Origin: Cristatella mucedo
Taxonomy: Eukaryota; Bryozoa; Phylactolaemata; Cristatellidae
Direction: 5' to 3'
DNA length: 64,000 nucleotides
NCBI GenBank assembly: GCA_009760855.2
Contig: WPIO01000071.1
Span: 475,501 to 539,500 of the forward strand
Of this stretch, positions 23,815 to 35,095 are shown in pieces. A program made the translations under genes and the position numbers. The notes beneath the pieces are model-generated. The model searched no databases. It was not told the DNA's origin and worked only from the letters and a program-made list of their open reading frames with translations. Each line of letters begins with the position of its first letter. Position 1 is the stretch's first letter.

Positions 23815-24585
23815 CCTTCACCACGTGGTCGTAATTTAGGTGTCGTGTTCGACAGCTGCCTCAAATTCAAAAGCTTCATTCAGAAGACTGCCTCTACAGC
23901 TAGCCATCACATCCGATCCCTATCCAAGATTAGAAGCTGTCTCCCACAGTGGCTTGTAAAAAATTTAACTAGCTCTTTAGTTCTGTCTCGGCTTGATTAT
24001 TGTAATTCCATTTTGGCTGGGCTACCAAAGAAAGCTATTATGCCACTACAGCGGACTATGAATATGGCTGCAAGGCTGGTCTTCAAGTCCCAGCGGTTTG
24101 AGCACGTGTCTCCTTTGCTAAAAGAGCTAGAATGGTTGCCGGTTGAGCAAAGGATACGGAGCAAAGTTCTCACGCTGACCCACAAGGCCCGCCACGGCTT
24201 GGCTCCTTCATACCTAGCTGAACTGCTGCATCAGTTTCAGCCTGTTCGCACCCTCAGGTCCTGTGTGGACAATAAATTAGCTGTCCCATTCCTCCGCTTA
24301 AAGACAGTTGGCGACAGAAGCTTTAGCTCTGCAGGTCCTAGACTGTGGAACTCGCTTCCACAATTCTTACGCAACGGCATCTACTCTCCAAGTGCCGGTT
24401 ATGGCACATCTTTTTCAGCGGTCCTGAACTGCTACTTCTATGCTACTCACTACCTCAACTGCTCTCCTAACTCTGCTATGCTTCCCACTTTCTCTTTGTT
24501 GCGTGAGACAAAGTCTGCTGGCTACCGAATGCGTGCCGAAAGCCGCTTAGGCTGTGAGTGTGCTATACAAAACTCTCCTGCGTAA
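23815..24585 (+). CDS. LINE ORF C-terminal domain after the in-frame stop
   Basis: Continues the reverse-transcriptase frame directly after the TGA at 23812-23814. It has the C-terminal signature of L2/CR1-like elements (QKTASTASHHIRSL, LSRLDYCNS, KARHGLAPSYLAELL, GDRSFSSAGPRLWNSLP). The first usable ATG-like start is at 23845, but the segment is best read as part of the upstream ORF. Confidence 0.85.
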   Translation, partial: PSPRGRNLGVVFDSCLKFKSFIQKTASTASHHIRSLSKIRSCLPQWLVKNLTSSLVLSRLDYCNSILAGLPKKAIMPLQRTMNMAARLVFKSQRFEHVSPLLKELEWLPVEQRIRSKVLTLTHKARHGLAPSYLAELLHQFQPVRTLRSCVDNKLAVPFLRLKTVGDRSFSSAGPRLWNSLPQFLRNGIYSPSAGYGTSFSAVLNCYFYATHYLNCSPNSAMLPTFSLLRETKSAGYRMRAESRLGCECAIQNSPA

Positions 24586-24639
24586 CACCCACATGGTCTT
24601 TATGACTTTGTGGAGTTACTGACGGAGATACATGCTTTG

Positions 24640-24830
24640 CTTGACTGGGAGCCAATGCTGGTCATCTAAAATTGATATGATGCTGCAACTGTGACTCTTA
24701 CGACAGGCAAGCCTGGCTGCAGAATTTTTCTTCAGCGGTACGCACCTGATTGCACACGCCGAAGACAAGCAAGCAGACAGTTACAGAAGTCAAGGCCGAA
24801 TATCACTTTTCTCAGAGGTTGTGTATAAAC
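24640..24830 (-). mobile_element. LINE family-2 fragment (other half of the split copy)
   Basis: Matches the minus-strand coding part seen at 47600-47760, including the CTTGACTGG-GAGCCA and ACGACAGGCAAGCCTGGCTG landmarks. Position and orientation suggest that it was joined to 21630-21840 before the plus-strand LINE inserted; about 270 bases between them are missing. Confidence 0.6.
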
Positions 24831-24974
24831 TGAATATCACGAATACATCAAAAAATTTAGACTCAGCATCCATGTCTAAATACTTCAAACAGTCCCCGAA
24901 CTTTGCTGATGTTAAATACCTCAAGGTATACAAACCTTAGAATATATGGGGTCATCTACTGATATGTCACTTTA

Positions 24975-25330
24975 TAATAATAATAATAATAATAATTTAC
25001 TTGATAAAGCGCCCTCAGAGAACTTAATCTCTCTAGGCGCTTCACATTTGCTGTAAAGTGAAATGCAACTAAATGGTAAGTAAAATCATGCTTGAAAAAC
25101 AAACGAAATGAATAATATGGTTAGGGGTGACATGCACTGGGTCAGCATGCAAATGTGGTTAGTGGCAGCATGCACAGTGTCAGCACGCATAAGCTCATCA
25201 AGGACGAATCACAGGGACCCACTAAATGCTGTCCTAAACAGGTGTGTTTTTAGGTTCCTTTGGATCAGAACATTTAGATCTCCTGCAAATTTACCAGGAA
25301 ACTTCCTGGAGAACCGATTTTAAGCATTAT
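24975..25330 (-). mobile_element. LINE family-2, 3' fragment, minus strand
   Basis: Starts with an (ATA)n tail, then the inverted 3' terminus and the CATGC-rich 3' UTR, ending after AAATGCTGTCC-like sequence. A more decayed relative follows at about 25340-25520. Confidence 0.8.
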
Positions 25331-26031
25331 GTTTTTGATTTATTTATAGGCTATGCATATTAATAATTTTAATAGTAATGCTCACATATTTGTACAGTGT
25401 TCTGTAAGATCTCAATCTCTTTCCAAGCACTTTACATAGGCTGAAACCGAGGTATTTTTTTAATGGTTAGTGGTAACATGAGCAGTTACTCTATCGTTCT
25501 ACTTGGCATGTCCATGGAGGTCATAATAATCGCGTTTTTAGAGGATTCTCTCAAATTAGTAAAGCGAGTTGAAATATTTTTGTGAATCAATTATAGTTTA
25601 AAGTCTGATATCGGCTTTTAGAGTAAATAATGGTGCCTCAGGCGCGACCTAAGAATCTGAGCTTTAATACTTTGCATTTCTTCGATGACAGGTGTGTCTC
25701 TAAAAACAACCGAATAAGATTTACCTTTAATTTATTAATTAAAGCATCTTTATACAACAGCAGTTTCCTTTGCATTACCCAGCTACACAGAAAAGCTGTT
25801 CTCCCACCTGTTTGATGCGCCAGCTGTGTTGCGTACGCTTTTCCACATTCACTCACGCAAGCTTATTATTTAATCGAGCTCCAGCGAACTCTTAAACTTC
25901 CTGCCAAGTCAGTGTCTTTGGCTTTGTTTAATTGGGCAACTTATATGTGTATACATTGAGTATTGATACTGCACATGTGGCTAGGCTCACAGCTATTTAA
26001 TTGTGAACTGTTCTTGATTTTCTTCTCTCAG

Positions 26032-26528
26032 AATCACTACAACTTGAAATAACAGAGAGTAACTATCCACCGTTCAGCGTAAATTGCATTCAAAGTTATC
26101 CATGTGCACCGACATCCAACAAGCCCTCTCTTAAGGCGACAGGAATGGAACTTTACCCAAGCGACAAAAACCGCTGCAGTGCGAACATTATTAACCACGT
26201 CTCCACTGAAATAGAGCTCTTCTCGAATTCCGTCTGTCGAACGAATGGGACAACGGACCGGCGATCCAAATCGCTCTATGATAGCACTCAAGACTATGCA
26301 TGCACTGTCAACAAAATTGTCACAATAATTGTTATAAATTCTGAATGTACTTCAGAACTCTTACCTGACTTGAGAGCTCATCAAAAACCCCTTCGTCAAC
26401 GACACCTCGTTTTTCACCCGTGACTATGTACGATGCTACGAGTTCTTCGACAAACTAGAACGGCATGTCGTCTATTATAAACACGGGAAGTAGCTACAAG
26501 CCTTCGTATTCTGGGAAGTCAGACCTAG
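26032..26528 (+). pseudogene. Gene C ectodomain exon with frame breaks
   Basis: After a CTCTCAG acceptor the exon opens in phase 1 and reads YPPFSVNC...YPC, the same start as gene D (YPPFSLSC). It continues to VINSEC, equivalent to ILNDRC in B and FFNEQC in D. Beyond an A5C4 run the homologous reading moves to the next frame (NPFVNDTSFFTRDYVRC, then FDKL..HVVYY), where third codon positions are strongly C-biased. A third frame then gives a Ser-rich stalk ending at CTAG|GTAATT. The final domain cysteine appears replaced. The loop between cysteines 2 and 3 is about 40 residues longer than in gene B and holds two extra cysteines. Confidence 0.6.
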
Positions 26529-28089
26529 GTAATTCATTAAGCTCATACACCTTCATTTACTGATTGCCGATAATTTAATAAGATTATTTCGTGATAATTT
26601 GGAAAAAATAAATATTCTAGCATAGATCGTTAATTTAAAAAAGAGGTCACGGCAAACCCGTATGCCCTTTACCTCACCCGTTTAATAGCGTAGTGCTAGT
26701 ATTTAAACTGTGACCTGTGCCTTCTGAATTGCAATAAGTTCTTATCCTAGCATTTCGGTGCAGCTACGCTGCTCAGGGAGCTTTTAAAGATTAAGGAGGT
26801 TAGTTTAAGTAGTTTCAACTGTCACGAGTATTTTGTAACTAATTAGGCTTAATTCTTCAGAGTATTTCATTCCTACAAATTAAATGGTTTTAAATGCATA
26901 AAATTCACTTAACGCATTCCGAACGCAATCAGTAACAATTTGTCGGGACTCACGTGACTACCTCCAAAAATGGATATTTGGAGCCGCTGTAAGTGTGAGT
27001 CTTCCTTAAGGAACGAAAGCCATTCCGATTAACAAGGGATGCATTAGGCGACGATTTGTAAAACGTCTAAGTTTCTGAATGGAAACCATGACAAATTAGG
27101 TATTAGTTTTAAAATTTAAATTTAATTTAAAATTTATTTCAAAAATAGGCAAGGCATTGGTTTTAAAATTTCTTTGATAGAGACACTTTTCATTTTCACG
27201 ATTTCACAAGGAAGATCTTGTATTAATTATAAGCCTTGTTTCTCGCTTCACGGACTGCTTACACATATCCTAGCCCTTAGCGTATGTGCCAGTTATTTCA
27301 GCAGCCGTCCTAGCAGATAAACGTGTGGGCAAAATCTGCAGTAACTAGTAGTATGAAATTAAATGCTACGAGATTATGGCTTAAACTAGTCCAGCAGCGG
27401 TAGTATATTCAGCAAACCTCCGGGGTCCTTAAAAAACTAACGTTTGTCGCTACCGTAGAAATTTATTAATAGTAGCGAAGTTAGCAGTAGCACACACAAA
27501 CCTCAACTTAAGTAAATTGGGGATAACGCCATGCTTTAGCAGCTGAATATATAGTACAATCCTCTTCTTCCGCGTCAGTATCTCTGTTTATAGCCAATTA
27601 AAGTCTCATCGAATTAGTGTTCTAAACGTGTGGTATCGACAACCTGAAAAACGAATACTGCACATGCTCACGGTACTGAATCGTGAATTTTGGCACTCAC
27701 AAAAATGTGGAAATCTACCCGTAGTAATACATCACCCGAGTAATAATCACGCTTGAATTATACGGAAGGCTGCATTACGATAGCCAAGAATTTTTTGCCT
27801 TGCATCCTGATATAGCCTTTTCATTTTTAACTTGAATGGAGATTGATACAGTGGTCATGCAAATCAGTGCAGCTTTTAAATAGAAGAAGGAATATGACAG
27901 TTACAAGAATCCTAAAGCTCTGGAGAGAACAGATTTTACCTACTAATTTGTACCAGCTGCTTTCTTTTCCTCTTATGCAAATTTTTCCTATCATGCAAAT
28001 TTATTTATTACCGTGCAAGAATTCCTGCAGAACATATATATAAAGCTCCTTATTTAACTGCAAAAAGGCACCTGCTAAGTTCAGTTAAC

Positions 28090-28570
28090 AACTAACAATA
28101 ATAATAATACATTTTTTGTATCCCTCTGAAAAACAATAATAATAATACATTTTGTGTATCCCTCTGAAAAACAATAATAATAATACATTTTGTGTATCCC
28201 TCTGAAAACCTAATTTACTTCTGGACACTTTAAATATGGTGTAAAATTGCATGCTTAAATGATTAGTGGAACATGCACAATGTCAGCAGGCACGACAAGG
28301 TTAGCACTAACGTGCACAGCGTCAACATGCAAAGCATTATCAGCTGTCAGCACGCACAAGTATGCAAGAACGAATCACATGGACCCACTAAATACTGTAA
28401 CGAACACGTGCATCTTTTAGCTACTGTTTAAGCGTTTTAAAGTCATGGGGATACTGTGAAGTCGGTCGCAAGTGAGTTCCTGGCTTGAGTGGCATACGAA
28501 CTAAAGGCATGGTCTCATAAGGAATTGAGGTTCCTACGAGATTCTTATGAGACGGATGTTGGACTAGGTA
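28090..28570 (-). mobile_element. LINE family-2 fragment with tandemly repeated 3' end
   Basis: A family 3' UTR (CATGC words, CAAGAACGAATCACATGG-like block) preceded by three near-identical copies of a unit of about 38 bases containing (AAT)n and TGTATCCCTCTGAAA. The repeated terminus is unlike the other copies. Confidence 0.7.
28097..28212. repeat. 38-bp unit, three tandem copies
   Basis: Each copy is AACAATAATAATAATAC, then ATTTT(T/G)TGTATCCC, then TCTGAAA. The three differ by one or two bases. Confidence 0.85.
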
Positions 28571-29603
28571 TTCTCCAGGGTCAATTTTAATACTTGAAAA
28601 TTTAAACGAACATTATTTCATTTGAACTAGACGGTGAACATCCTTATTGCTTTCAGCATTAGGCCGCTAGAACGGATGAACGAAAATAATTGCGACATTT
28701 AGCGTTACTTTGATACTTGCTAAATTCTTGCTTAATCAATCGATCATTATGATAGCAAAGATCTAAAAGATCGGGCACGAAAAAGGAAACGTTTTTTGCT
28801 CGTCTTTCATTAGTACGTTAACTTCTATTTATAGCAAAATGAGTTGCCAAACCTCCCACAAGCCAGTGCAGTTCAAAAATGTAGGTGCAACACGGTACGC
28901 TTCTAAAGCTGGCGATAGGCAAGTTAAGCTGCCATTGAGTGACAACCATACATACAAGGCTACTTTAAGAATGAGAGCTGTAGGATTCGCTTCGGAGCTA
29001 CACAAATGCCGGTTCCTTATTGCCTGCCATATCAATGTATAAACGTAAATGATTTTTTTAATGTATATTCTTGCACGCAGTCTTTCCGACTTTCAGAATT
29101 AGCTAGGTTTTTACAAGCCATTTTTTTAAATGTGTAAATGCTAAACTACATGTCAACTTAACCTGATTTTTTTCGTGTAAAGTCTGAATCGTAATGTAAT
29201 CCACTTTCTTCACCATCAGCAATAAAACCCGTAAGAAGATTGTTTTTAGTGTTTTGAAATATACTGCTGTACAAGAATTTTGATCACCTTTGCTATTGTA
29301 TAGCAGTTCTCCGTCTGCTTTATAATCTACAGGAGGTCCGTAGATCTTTCTATTCAACTATAAAAGGGTCTAAAACGTGAAATATTTATATTTTTAATAA
29401 AATTTTAAATTTTGAGCTTTAAGAAGTAAGAATGAGATACTGGTCTGCTACTGCGTCTTCTATTTTCATTCTCTACTACTTGAAGCTTTGGGTGCAATGC
29501 TCAGGTTAAGAATTTGCATAGTGCTTCCGACACATTGTCAATGTGCAGCAGAGGGGTTTCACGCTGTCTTTCAACCATTATAGTTATTGGAATATGTGAT
29601 TTG

Positions 29604-29607
<4 letters not shown>

Positions 29608-29648
<41 letters not shown>
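29608..29648. repeat. (TA)n microsatellite
   Basis: Alternating TA interrupted once by G. Confidence 0.9.
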
Positions 29649-29649
<1 letters not shown>

Positions 29650-31139
29650 ACTGTAAATGCATGACCTTATAGCGTATGCGGGTAAGAAAACTCCGTCACT
29701 TGCCGTTCATGTGTGAGTGTTTATCATTTCTGAATTGGTATTAAGGCTCGGCGTCAAAATCTTAGGATTCTTGTCTTCAGGATTGCGTTTTAGTAGGGAT
29801 GTTATGTAGACTTATCATAAAATTACAATTCGTATTTTTTACATTGTGATCTATCACCATTCGATAAATCAAACAGTGTTAGCTTTAAGTATTGGGATGA
29901 CCAATGACGCGAAACTCCAAGCTAAGGTCAAAAGAAATGCCCCAGCTCTCTCGGGATTGCATTTAAGAAATTCTAGATTTCTTCGGATCGCTTTCTACAT
30001 AGTCACTTCATAGCTCCAAGTAAATATTGCGTGTCAATTTAGCTTAAGTATTATCAAACTTCTCGCAAACTGCTTTGGCATTCAATCGATGAGGGCATGG
30101 ACTTTAAGTTTTGGATCACTAGCTCTCATAGCCTTTTTGTCTCTTGCTGTAGCTCACCTGTGCTAACTATTTCCTAATCTATCATTGAAACTTACCGCCA
30201 CTCTTCTTACACAAGCTATTTAGCTATACCTATGGCCAACCAAAATATGTTTGTAGCGACCACGACCTCCAGGTTCTTCCCAAAGCCTAGGCTTCTCTGA
30301 CTTTACATTTGAAATGAACCTAAACCACCACTCGTTAAACCTCAGAGGAGGCATGCTAGCGCTCCAAATCTCTTCCCTACATCTTCAGCTGTTCTACGTC
30401 GGAAAAACTCGAGTTAAACAATTGTCTAGCTACGTCACTACGTCAGTGCTCAGAATTTCTCGAGTCATATTGAACGAAGACCTCGTTTTATTAACCTATA
30501 GAAGTTTGCAACGAGCAAGATTAATCCTTCGAGGTGGAATTCACAGCGTGCTGATACACGGTACCCGAAACGCGCATCAACGAGACCAAAGATTTAAAAG
30601 TCGACAAATTACGGAGGCCGCACATGTCCATTGAGAAGCGGAAGACATGCACTCGTGTAACACAAATACGTGCAACAAGATATGGGACCATCTTTCCTTG
30701 CTATTTACGTCCAGGGAGCATTTAATTTTCAGATACTTTGATAACCTAGTGCCAGGCAATATCGTTATTCACAGTTTATAAATTTCTGCACCAAAAAATC
30801 AACGAGCCATATTCTCTTCTTACCACTTAGGAGCGCATGTGCTTGCTTGCCCCAATCTTCTCAAAGTTGCAAAATCGCGAAAACACTAAATTTGACAGAG
30901 CAGCACTGAAGTGTGTGCTTGGAGAGGCTGCTAATGACGCTTAGCCCAGTATTCACATCTTTCTGGAAACATAACTCACAAGGAAATGATAAATAAAAAA
31001 ATTTTAGAATTACAAAATATTCAAATTTGCAAAATCTTAAAAAGAAATTACGAAAAATTCAATGAACAATTTCTTAGATATTGAGAGACTACGTTTGTTA
31101 CCTACGGTTACTTTTATTTGCTGAATGTCTTCTTTCCAG

Positions 31140-31255
31140 CAGAAGGAAGAGATCAATTCAAAAAACATAAATGTTGAAGAAGTTGTGGCCGCGACCGTTT
31201 GCATTGTGGCATGCTGCGGAGCAGTTATTCTGGCACTGGCGTTCTGCCGCAAGAG
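31140..31255 (+). pseudogene. Gene C transmembrane exon (A-like, one base out of phase)
   Basis: Encodes EEVVAATVCIVACCGAVI and CRKR, plainly paralogous to the gene A TM exon, and ends AAGAG|GTAAGA in phase 2. Read from the family's phase-1 entry it hits a TGA after an A6 run; one base too many there explains the shift. With a phase-0 entry the exon is open. Confidence 0.6.
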
Positions 31256-33132
31256 GTAAGAAGATAGTCTTGTGCACGGTATGGTTTGTTACCTAACTTT
31301 ACTATTGAACACTTTAAATTAGAACATCATCAAAATTTATATTCATCTCAAAAGACAGCAGCCTCTCACCTGTTTTAGAGCCTGCAGCCAGTCACAAAAT
31401 GGGAGGTTAGGTCTGGCACGTAGTATATTGGGTGGTGGCATTGAACCTGGGTATTGAAAACTTCTTTAAATCATAATATAACTACGATGCATTCCCATCA
31501 CCCTCAGAAATGTATCTATCAACAGCTTTCTAGCTATAAGCCAGTGAGAAAGAGACATGATAGCCATCCACTTGAATTAATGTGTAGCCGATAAATGGAT
31601 TTAGCAAGCAAGCCAATGTAAATTTAGGAAACGTTCTTTGAAATGTAGCGTCGCCATTCTATCTGGCAGGATAGGTTTTCTGGATCATGCGAGCTAGTGA
31701 TTGCATTGTAGCATCTGTTGAAATTTCTGTGGAAACTAAGTGGCAAAAGAGCTCACTGCTGCTTTAAAATACTACCAATGACGAGGTAATAACTGCTGTC
31801 TTTTCTTACAATTAGTGCTACAGTGAGACTGCCAAACGACGATACTGCTTTTGAAATGTTAAATGCATGACAGAAAATGTTCTCTTAAATATAACTGTGA
31901 CACCGGTTTTACTTACTACCGTTTGGCCGGGCACCGGGAATTAAACTCTTGGTAGAATAAACGTGAGCATAACAACAGTTCTCCTGGGTTATTCTAGCCT
32001 GACCTTGATCTTTCAGTGCTCTTACTTATTGGTGAGCAGTATAATTTTAGAATAATACATACTGGAATCACGTGTTTCACTCTCCGATGTTTGAGGACTG
32101 CCACTTAATTTCAATCTGAAATTGGGAGGCATAAGTTAGATGATCACGCATATGGTTCTAAAGTAATCTTTAGACGATGCAAAATGTGACTATTATGCAA
32201 GGCATGGAGGATAAACCTTATAAAATGCAGTAATACGTATAGTGCACTATGTTTCTTTGCATTTAAAAGGACACGACAACATTTTTGGTGTCTCAAAAGC
32301 AGCTACTTCCTGGATCAGGCCTTTATCAATTCAAAAAAAAGGTGAATGTTTAATTAATAGAAACTAGTGTACTACTGGACGACTTTTTTCTTGTTCTGAA
32401 GAGCCTAGATCGTACTCGACAACTCTCAAAATTCGCCTATCTTCCTGATATTAGCATTGGTGATATAATTAGTTATGAATTGCCGCAGCTGAAAGGCTCT
32501 GTCAGCCTCTAGCTGCAACGTTGCCATTGCTGGCATTAAAAGTATGCCAAGTAAGTCTCACTCACTCAGGCAAGTAATGGCTTGCCAAGGACCATTTTTT
32601 TTCTACTGCTAAACCCTGCAAGCAACTTCTAACTGCGATGTTTTCAGTAGTTAATCACGGTAATTAATATCTTGGACTTCCTTTTTTGCTATAAAACTTT
32701 CGGAGGTTTTACCATTCATTTTGCATTCCCGTCTTGTGTTCTTACTGTGTCATAAAAGAAATCTGCACTGTTTCAATGGCAACACACGCCAAGAAACAGT
32801 CCGTCTAGTTTTCATTTACCACCAAAATAATTGAAGTTACAGGCATTTCTTGACTTTTCTGACTGAAATTTTATTTCCTAGATGAGCGCATTATGAAAGC
32901 TTTCTTAGGCATGCTGAGAATGACTGAAAGCTGTAGTAGCTTTTGTAGCTGAAGTTCATCCGCAGTGCTGATAGGATTAGGAACCTCTTACAACTGTTAT
33001 GATTATCTCGGATTTAATTAAAGTCCGTCTGAAATGATTAAAATTAACAATACTTTATGACGTGGGCGGTACGAATACTAAATGTATTGGTAAAATGCTA
33101 ACACCCGTCAAGGTTTCTAAAACCAGACTACA

Positions 33133-33181
33133 ATATATATAAATATATATATATATATAAATATATATATATCCTTGACGG

Positions 33182-33222
<41 letters not shown>
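33133..33222. repeat. (TA)n with an embedded local duplication
   Basis: Two TA tracts separated by CCTTGACGGGTG, a near-copy of the sequence about 60 bases upstream (CCGTCAAGG inverted). This makes an inverted pair flanking TA repeats that could form a hairpin. Confidence 0.8.
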
Positions 33223-33224
<2 letters not shown>

Positions 33225-34199
33225 ACTAATATCACATGCAATCTCAGTTCTATCGATATAATTAAATAAAGACACCTCCTTTGGGATAGAGATGCCCCCG
33301 TTGCCGACCAAGGTCATGGGCTAGAACCCTGAGACGTATGTAATTCACATATAGAGAGACTACGTTTTTTAAGAGCTGCAAAAAATTAAACATATTTATG
33401 TAATAAAAAATTGCCCTTGTATTTTATTATCTGTATCGGCTGATCACACAATTTTTAGAACATACCGAGAAACGCTCGGTAGAGAATTAAATTGAATACT
33501 GGACGTACAGAGAGAGTCATATAGTGAATAGGAAAATGAGAAAAAAACATCATCCTAATAGCGTGGGATCGCAGTCTGTATAGTTAATATAGTTTACATT
33601 GCATAACATTACAGAATATGCAGCTATAGAGCTTATTTACATGCCTGTTTTGAGAAAGTGATAAGTTGTCCGTTTTCTTGGTGTTCAATCGCTTAGGGCT
33701 TGCTAATAAACCTGTCCATTAAAATGTATTTTCTGCAAATATTAGTAGTATAATGTCATAAATATTGCTGGAAAATATTGCACAAAACGAAGAAATAACC
33801 GGTGACGTAACCATATAATCATATGTTTGAGAATAGCTGTGCAAATTTCTTCTATCCCTGTTCAGGCAGTGAATCATGTGAGTATGGTGTCAAGAAGATA
33901 ACAAAACTTTAAACTAACCCAAGAACCTAATAAGCGAAACAGAAGTATCAGAGAATTGCTCCGGAGATTTTACCAGACCTACTACTAACGGGTGTTGCCT
34001 CCATCGTCTTCTTTTGGACACACCTGTTTAAGCCTGTTAAATCTTGTGCTTTGTGTTGCTTTCCTAAGTAACATACCGCGAATGCCGTGAACACGAAGTA
34101 GTTGTTTTGTTTGCATGCTTGCAAGGAATAGTGAAACAGCATCGTATCCTTCTTTTTTCTTAACAAATAAATAAAACCGTCAGCAGGAAAACGGTGAGT

Positions 34200-34382
34200 G
34201 AGGCCAAAGAGAGAGAGAAAGTGAGACTGAAAGTGAGAGAGAGAGAAACACAGGTATCACACACAGAGAGGGTGAGACAGAGAGCGTGAGAGAGAGAGAG
34301 AGAGAGAAAGGGGAAAAGAGAGACAGAGAGACAGAAAAAGAGAGACAGAGAGAGACAGAGAAAGCGACAGAGACAGAGGCAG
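34200..34382. repeat. (GA)n-rich purine tract
   Basis: Imperfect GAGA and GACAGA repeats, present only in copy 2 of segmental duplication 1. Confidence 0.9.
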
Positions 34383-34518
34383 ATGCAAGCCTCGGAAATG
34401 AGTGTCTTCTAAGATATTTATAGGAAAAGGCTAGCTAATTTAAAAACTTCTTCTTTTATATGGCGGCAGAAGAGCTTGAAAGTCTGTCATCGCCCCGTTC
34501 AACTGCTAGAAATGAACG

Positions 34519-34602
34519 CTGACCGCAGGATTCGAACTCACGACCTCGACGACATGAAAGACAGCCACCGTACCTAGCTTATCATCCTGGCTCACCAACA
34601 GT
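34519..34602 (-). mobile_element. tRNA-derived SINE or tRNA relic
   Basis: The minus strand carries a B-box-like GAGTTCGAATCCTGC and, about 50 bases earlier, an A-box-like AGCTAGGTACGGTGGC, in the order of an internal pol III promoter. No 3' repeats confirm its limits. The arms pair poorly, so it is not called as a tRNA gene. Confidence 0.5.
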
Positions 34603-34974
34603 AACTTCTAATTTGCATCCAGCTACCAGCCTACTAAATATTTTATTGTAAAGCCCTTTACTTATTAGTTAGCATTTCAAGAAGTGTCTTGTTACTTCAG
34701 AACTAGCCAGGCAGGTGAAAAGCACATTTCAGCATAGGATTCAGTGTCTACTGACCACGTACTCTGGCCTTAATTTTGGCAATTGTCAAATCGTGTGTCA
34801 CCTTAGTCATCTACTTATTTGGAATTTCACTTTAACAGCATTTGACCAGAAGAACGAAGGGAGATTTTTCGTCCATGTCAGATCATTCCAGATTGGAACT
34901 CCGGGATCCAGACGGAGCTTCTCCAGATCGCAATGCAAGACATCCGGCTTCTAGGCCCGGGCAGTACCTCCAGT

Positions 34975-35095
34975 GGGTTTCCTTTGCAGCAAATGTAAAG
35001 GACCCAGAAATAGATTGAGTTCTCTGAAGGCGCCTTATCAAGTGTTTTATTGTAATTATTAACATTTTATTATTCATTTTTAATTTATTATCAAG
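34975..35095 (+). mobile_element. LINE family-2 3'-tail
   Basis: Contains CCTTTGCAGCAAATGTAAAG, then AGATTGAGTTCTCTGA and GCGCCTTATCAAGTG, then an ATT-rich tail. It sits exactly where copy 2 of the duplication departs from copy 1. Confidence 0.75.

Larger units (their letters stand above)
21900..24600 (+). mobile_element. Nearly intact L2/CR1-like non-LTR retrotransposon (endonuclease and reverse transcriptase)
   Basis: The element encodes the C-terminal part of an AP-type endonuclease (VVIYRPPSG, GDFNIHVDN, LDLVIT, SDHCSVSF) and then a reverse transcriptase with all major blocks. These include NYRPVSLLPLLSKILEK, FQSGFKRQHSTETALL, DLSAAFDTIDHEVL, GVPQGSVLGPLLF and the catalytic YADD. A C-terminal region (RLDYCNSILAGLP, LEWLPVEQRI, DRSFSSAGPRLWNSLP) follows. 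It is 5'-truncated in the endonuclease. One frameshift at an A7 run (about 22785-22791) separates frames 21927-22817 and 22720-23814, and a single TGA at 23812-23814 interrupts the last part, which resumes in the same frame. It lies in gene C intron 1. Other copies of this family are at 43110-43720 and 63320-64000. Confidence 0.92.
26529..30456. other. Gene C intron 2, left part
   Basis: AT-rich, with a family-2 LINE fragment (28090-28570) and a (TA)n tract at 29608-29648. An open frame at 28839-29042 follows an AG acceptor-like site but does not fit the family phase, so I do not call it an exon. Confidence 0.45.

Noticed and set aside
28839-29042. 67-codon ORF after an AG site in gene C intron 2, possibly an extra ectodomain exon
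   Set aside because: The phase does not fit the family and the cysteine pattern does not match.
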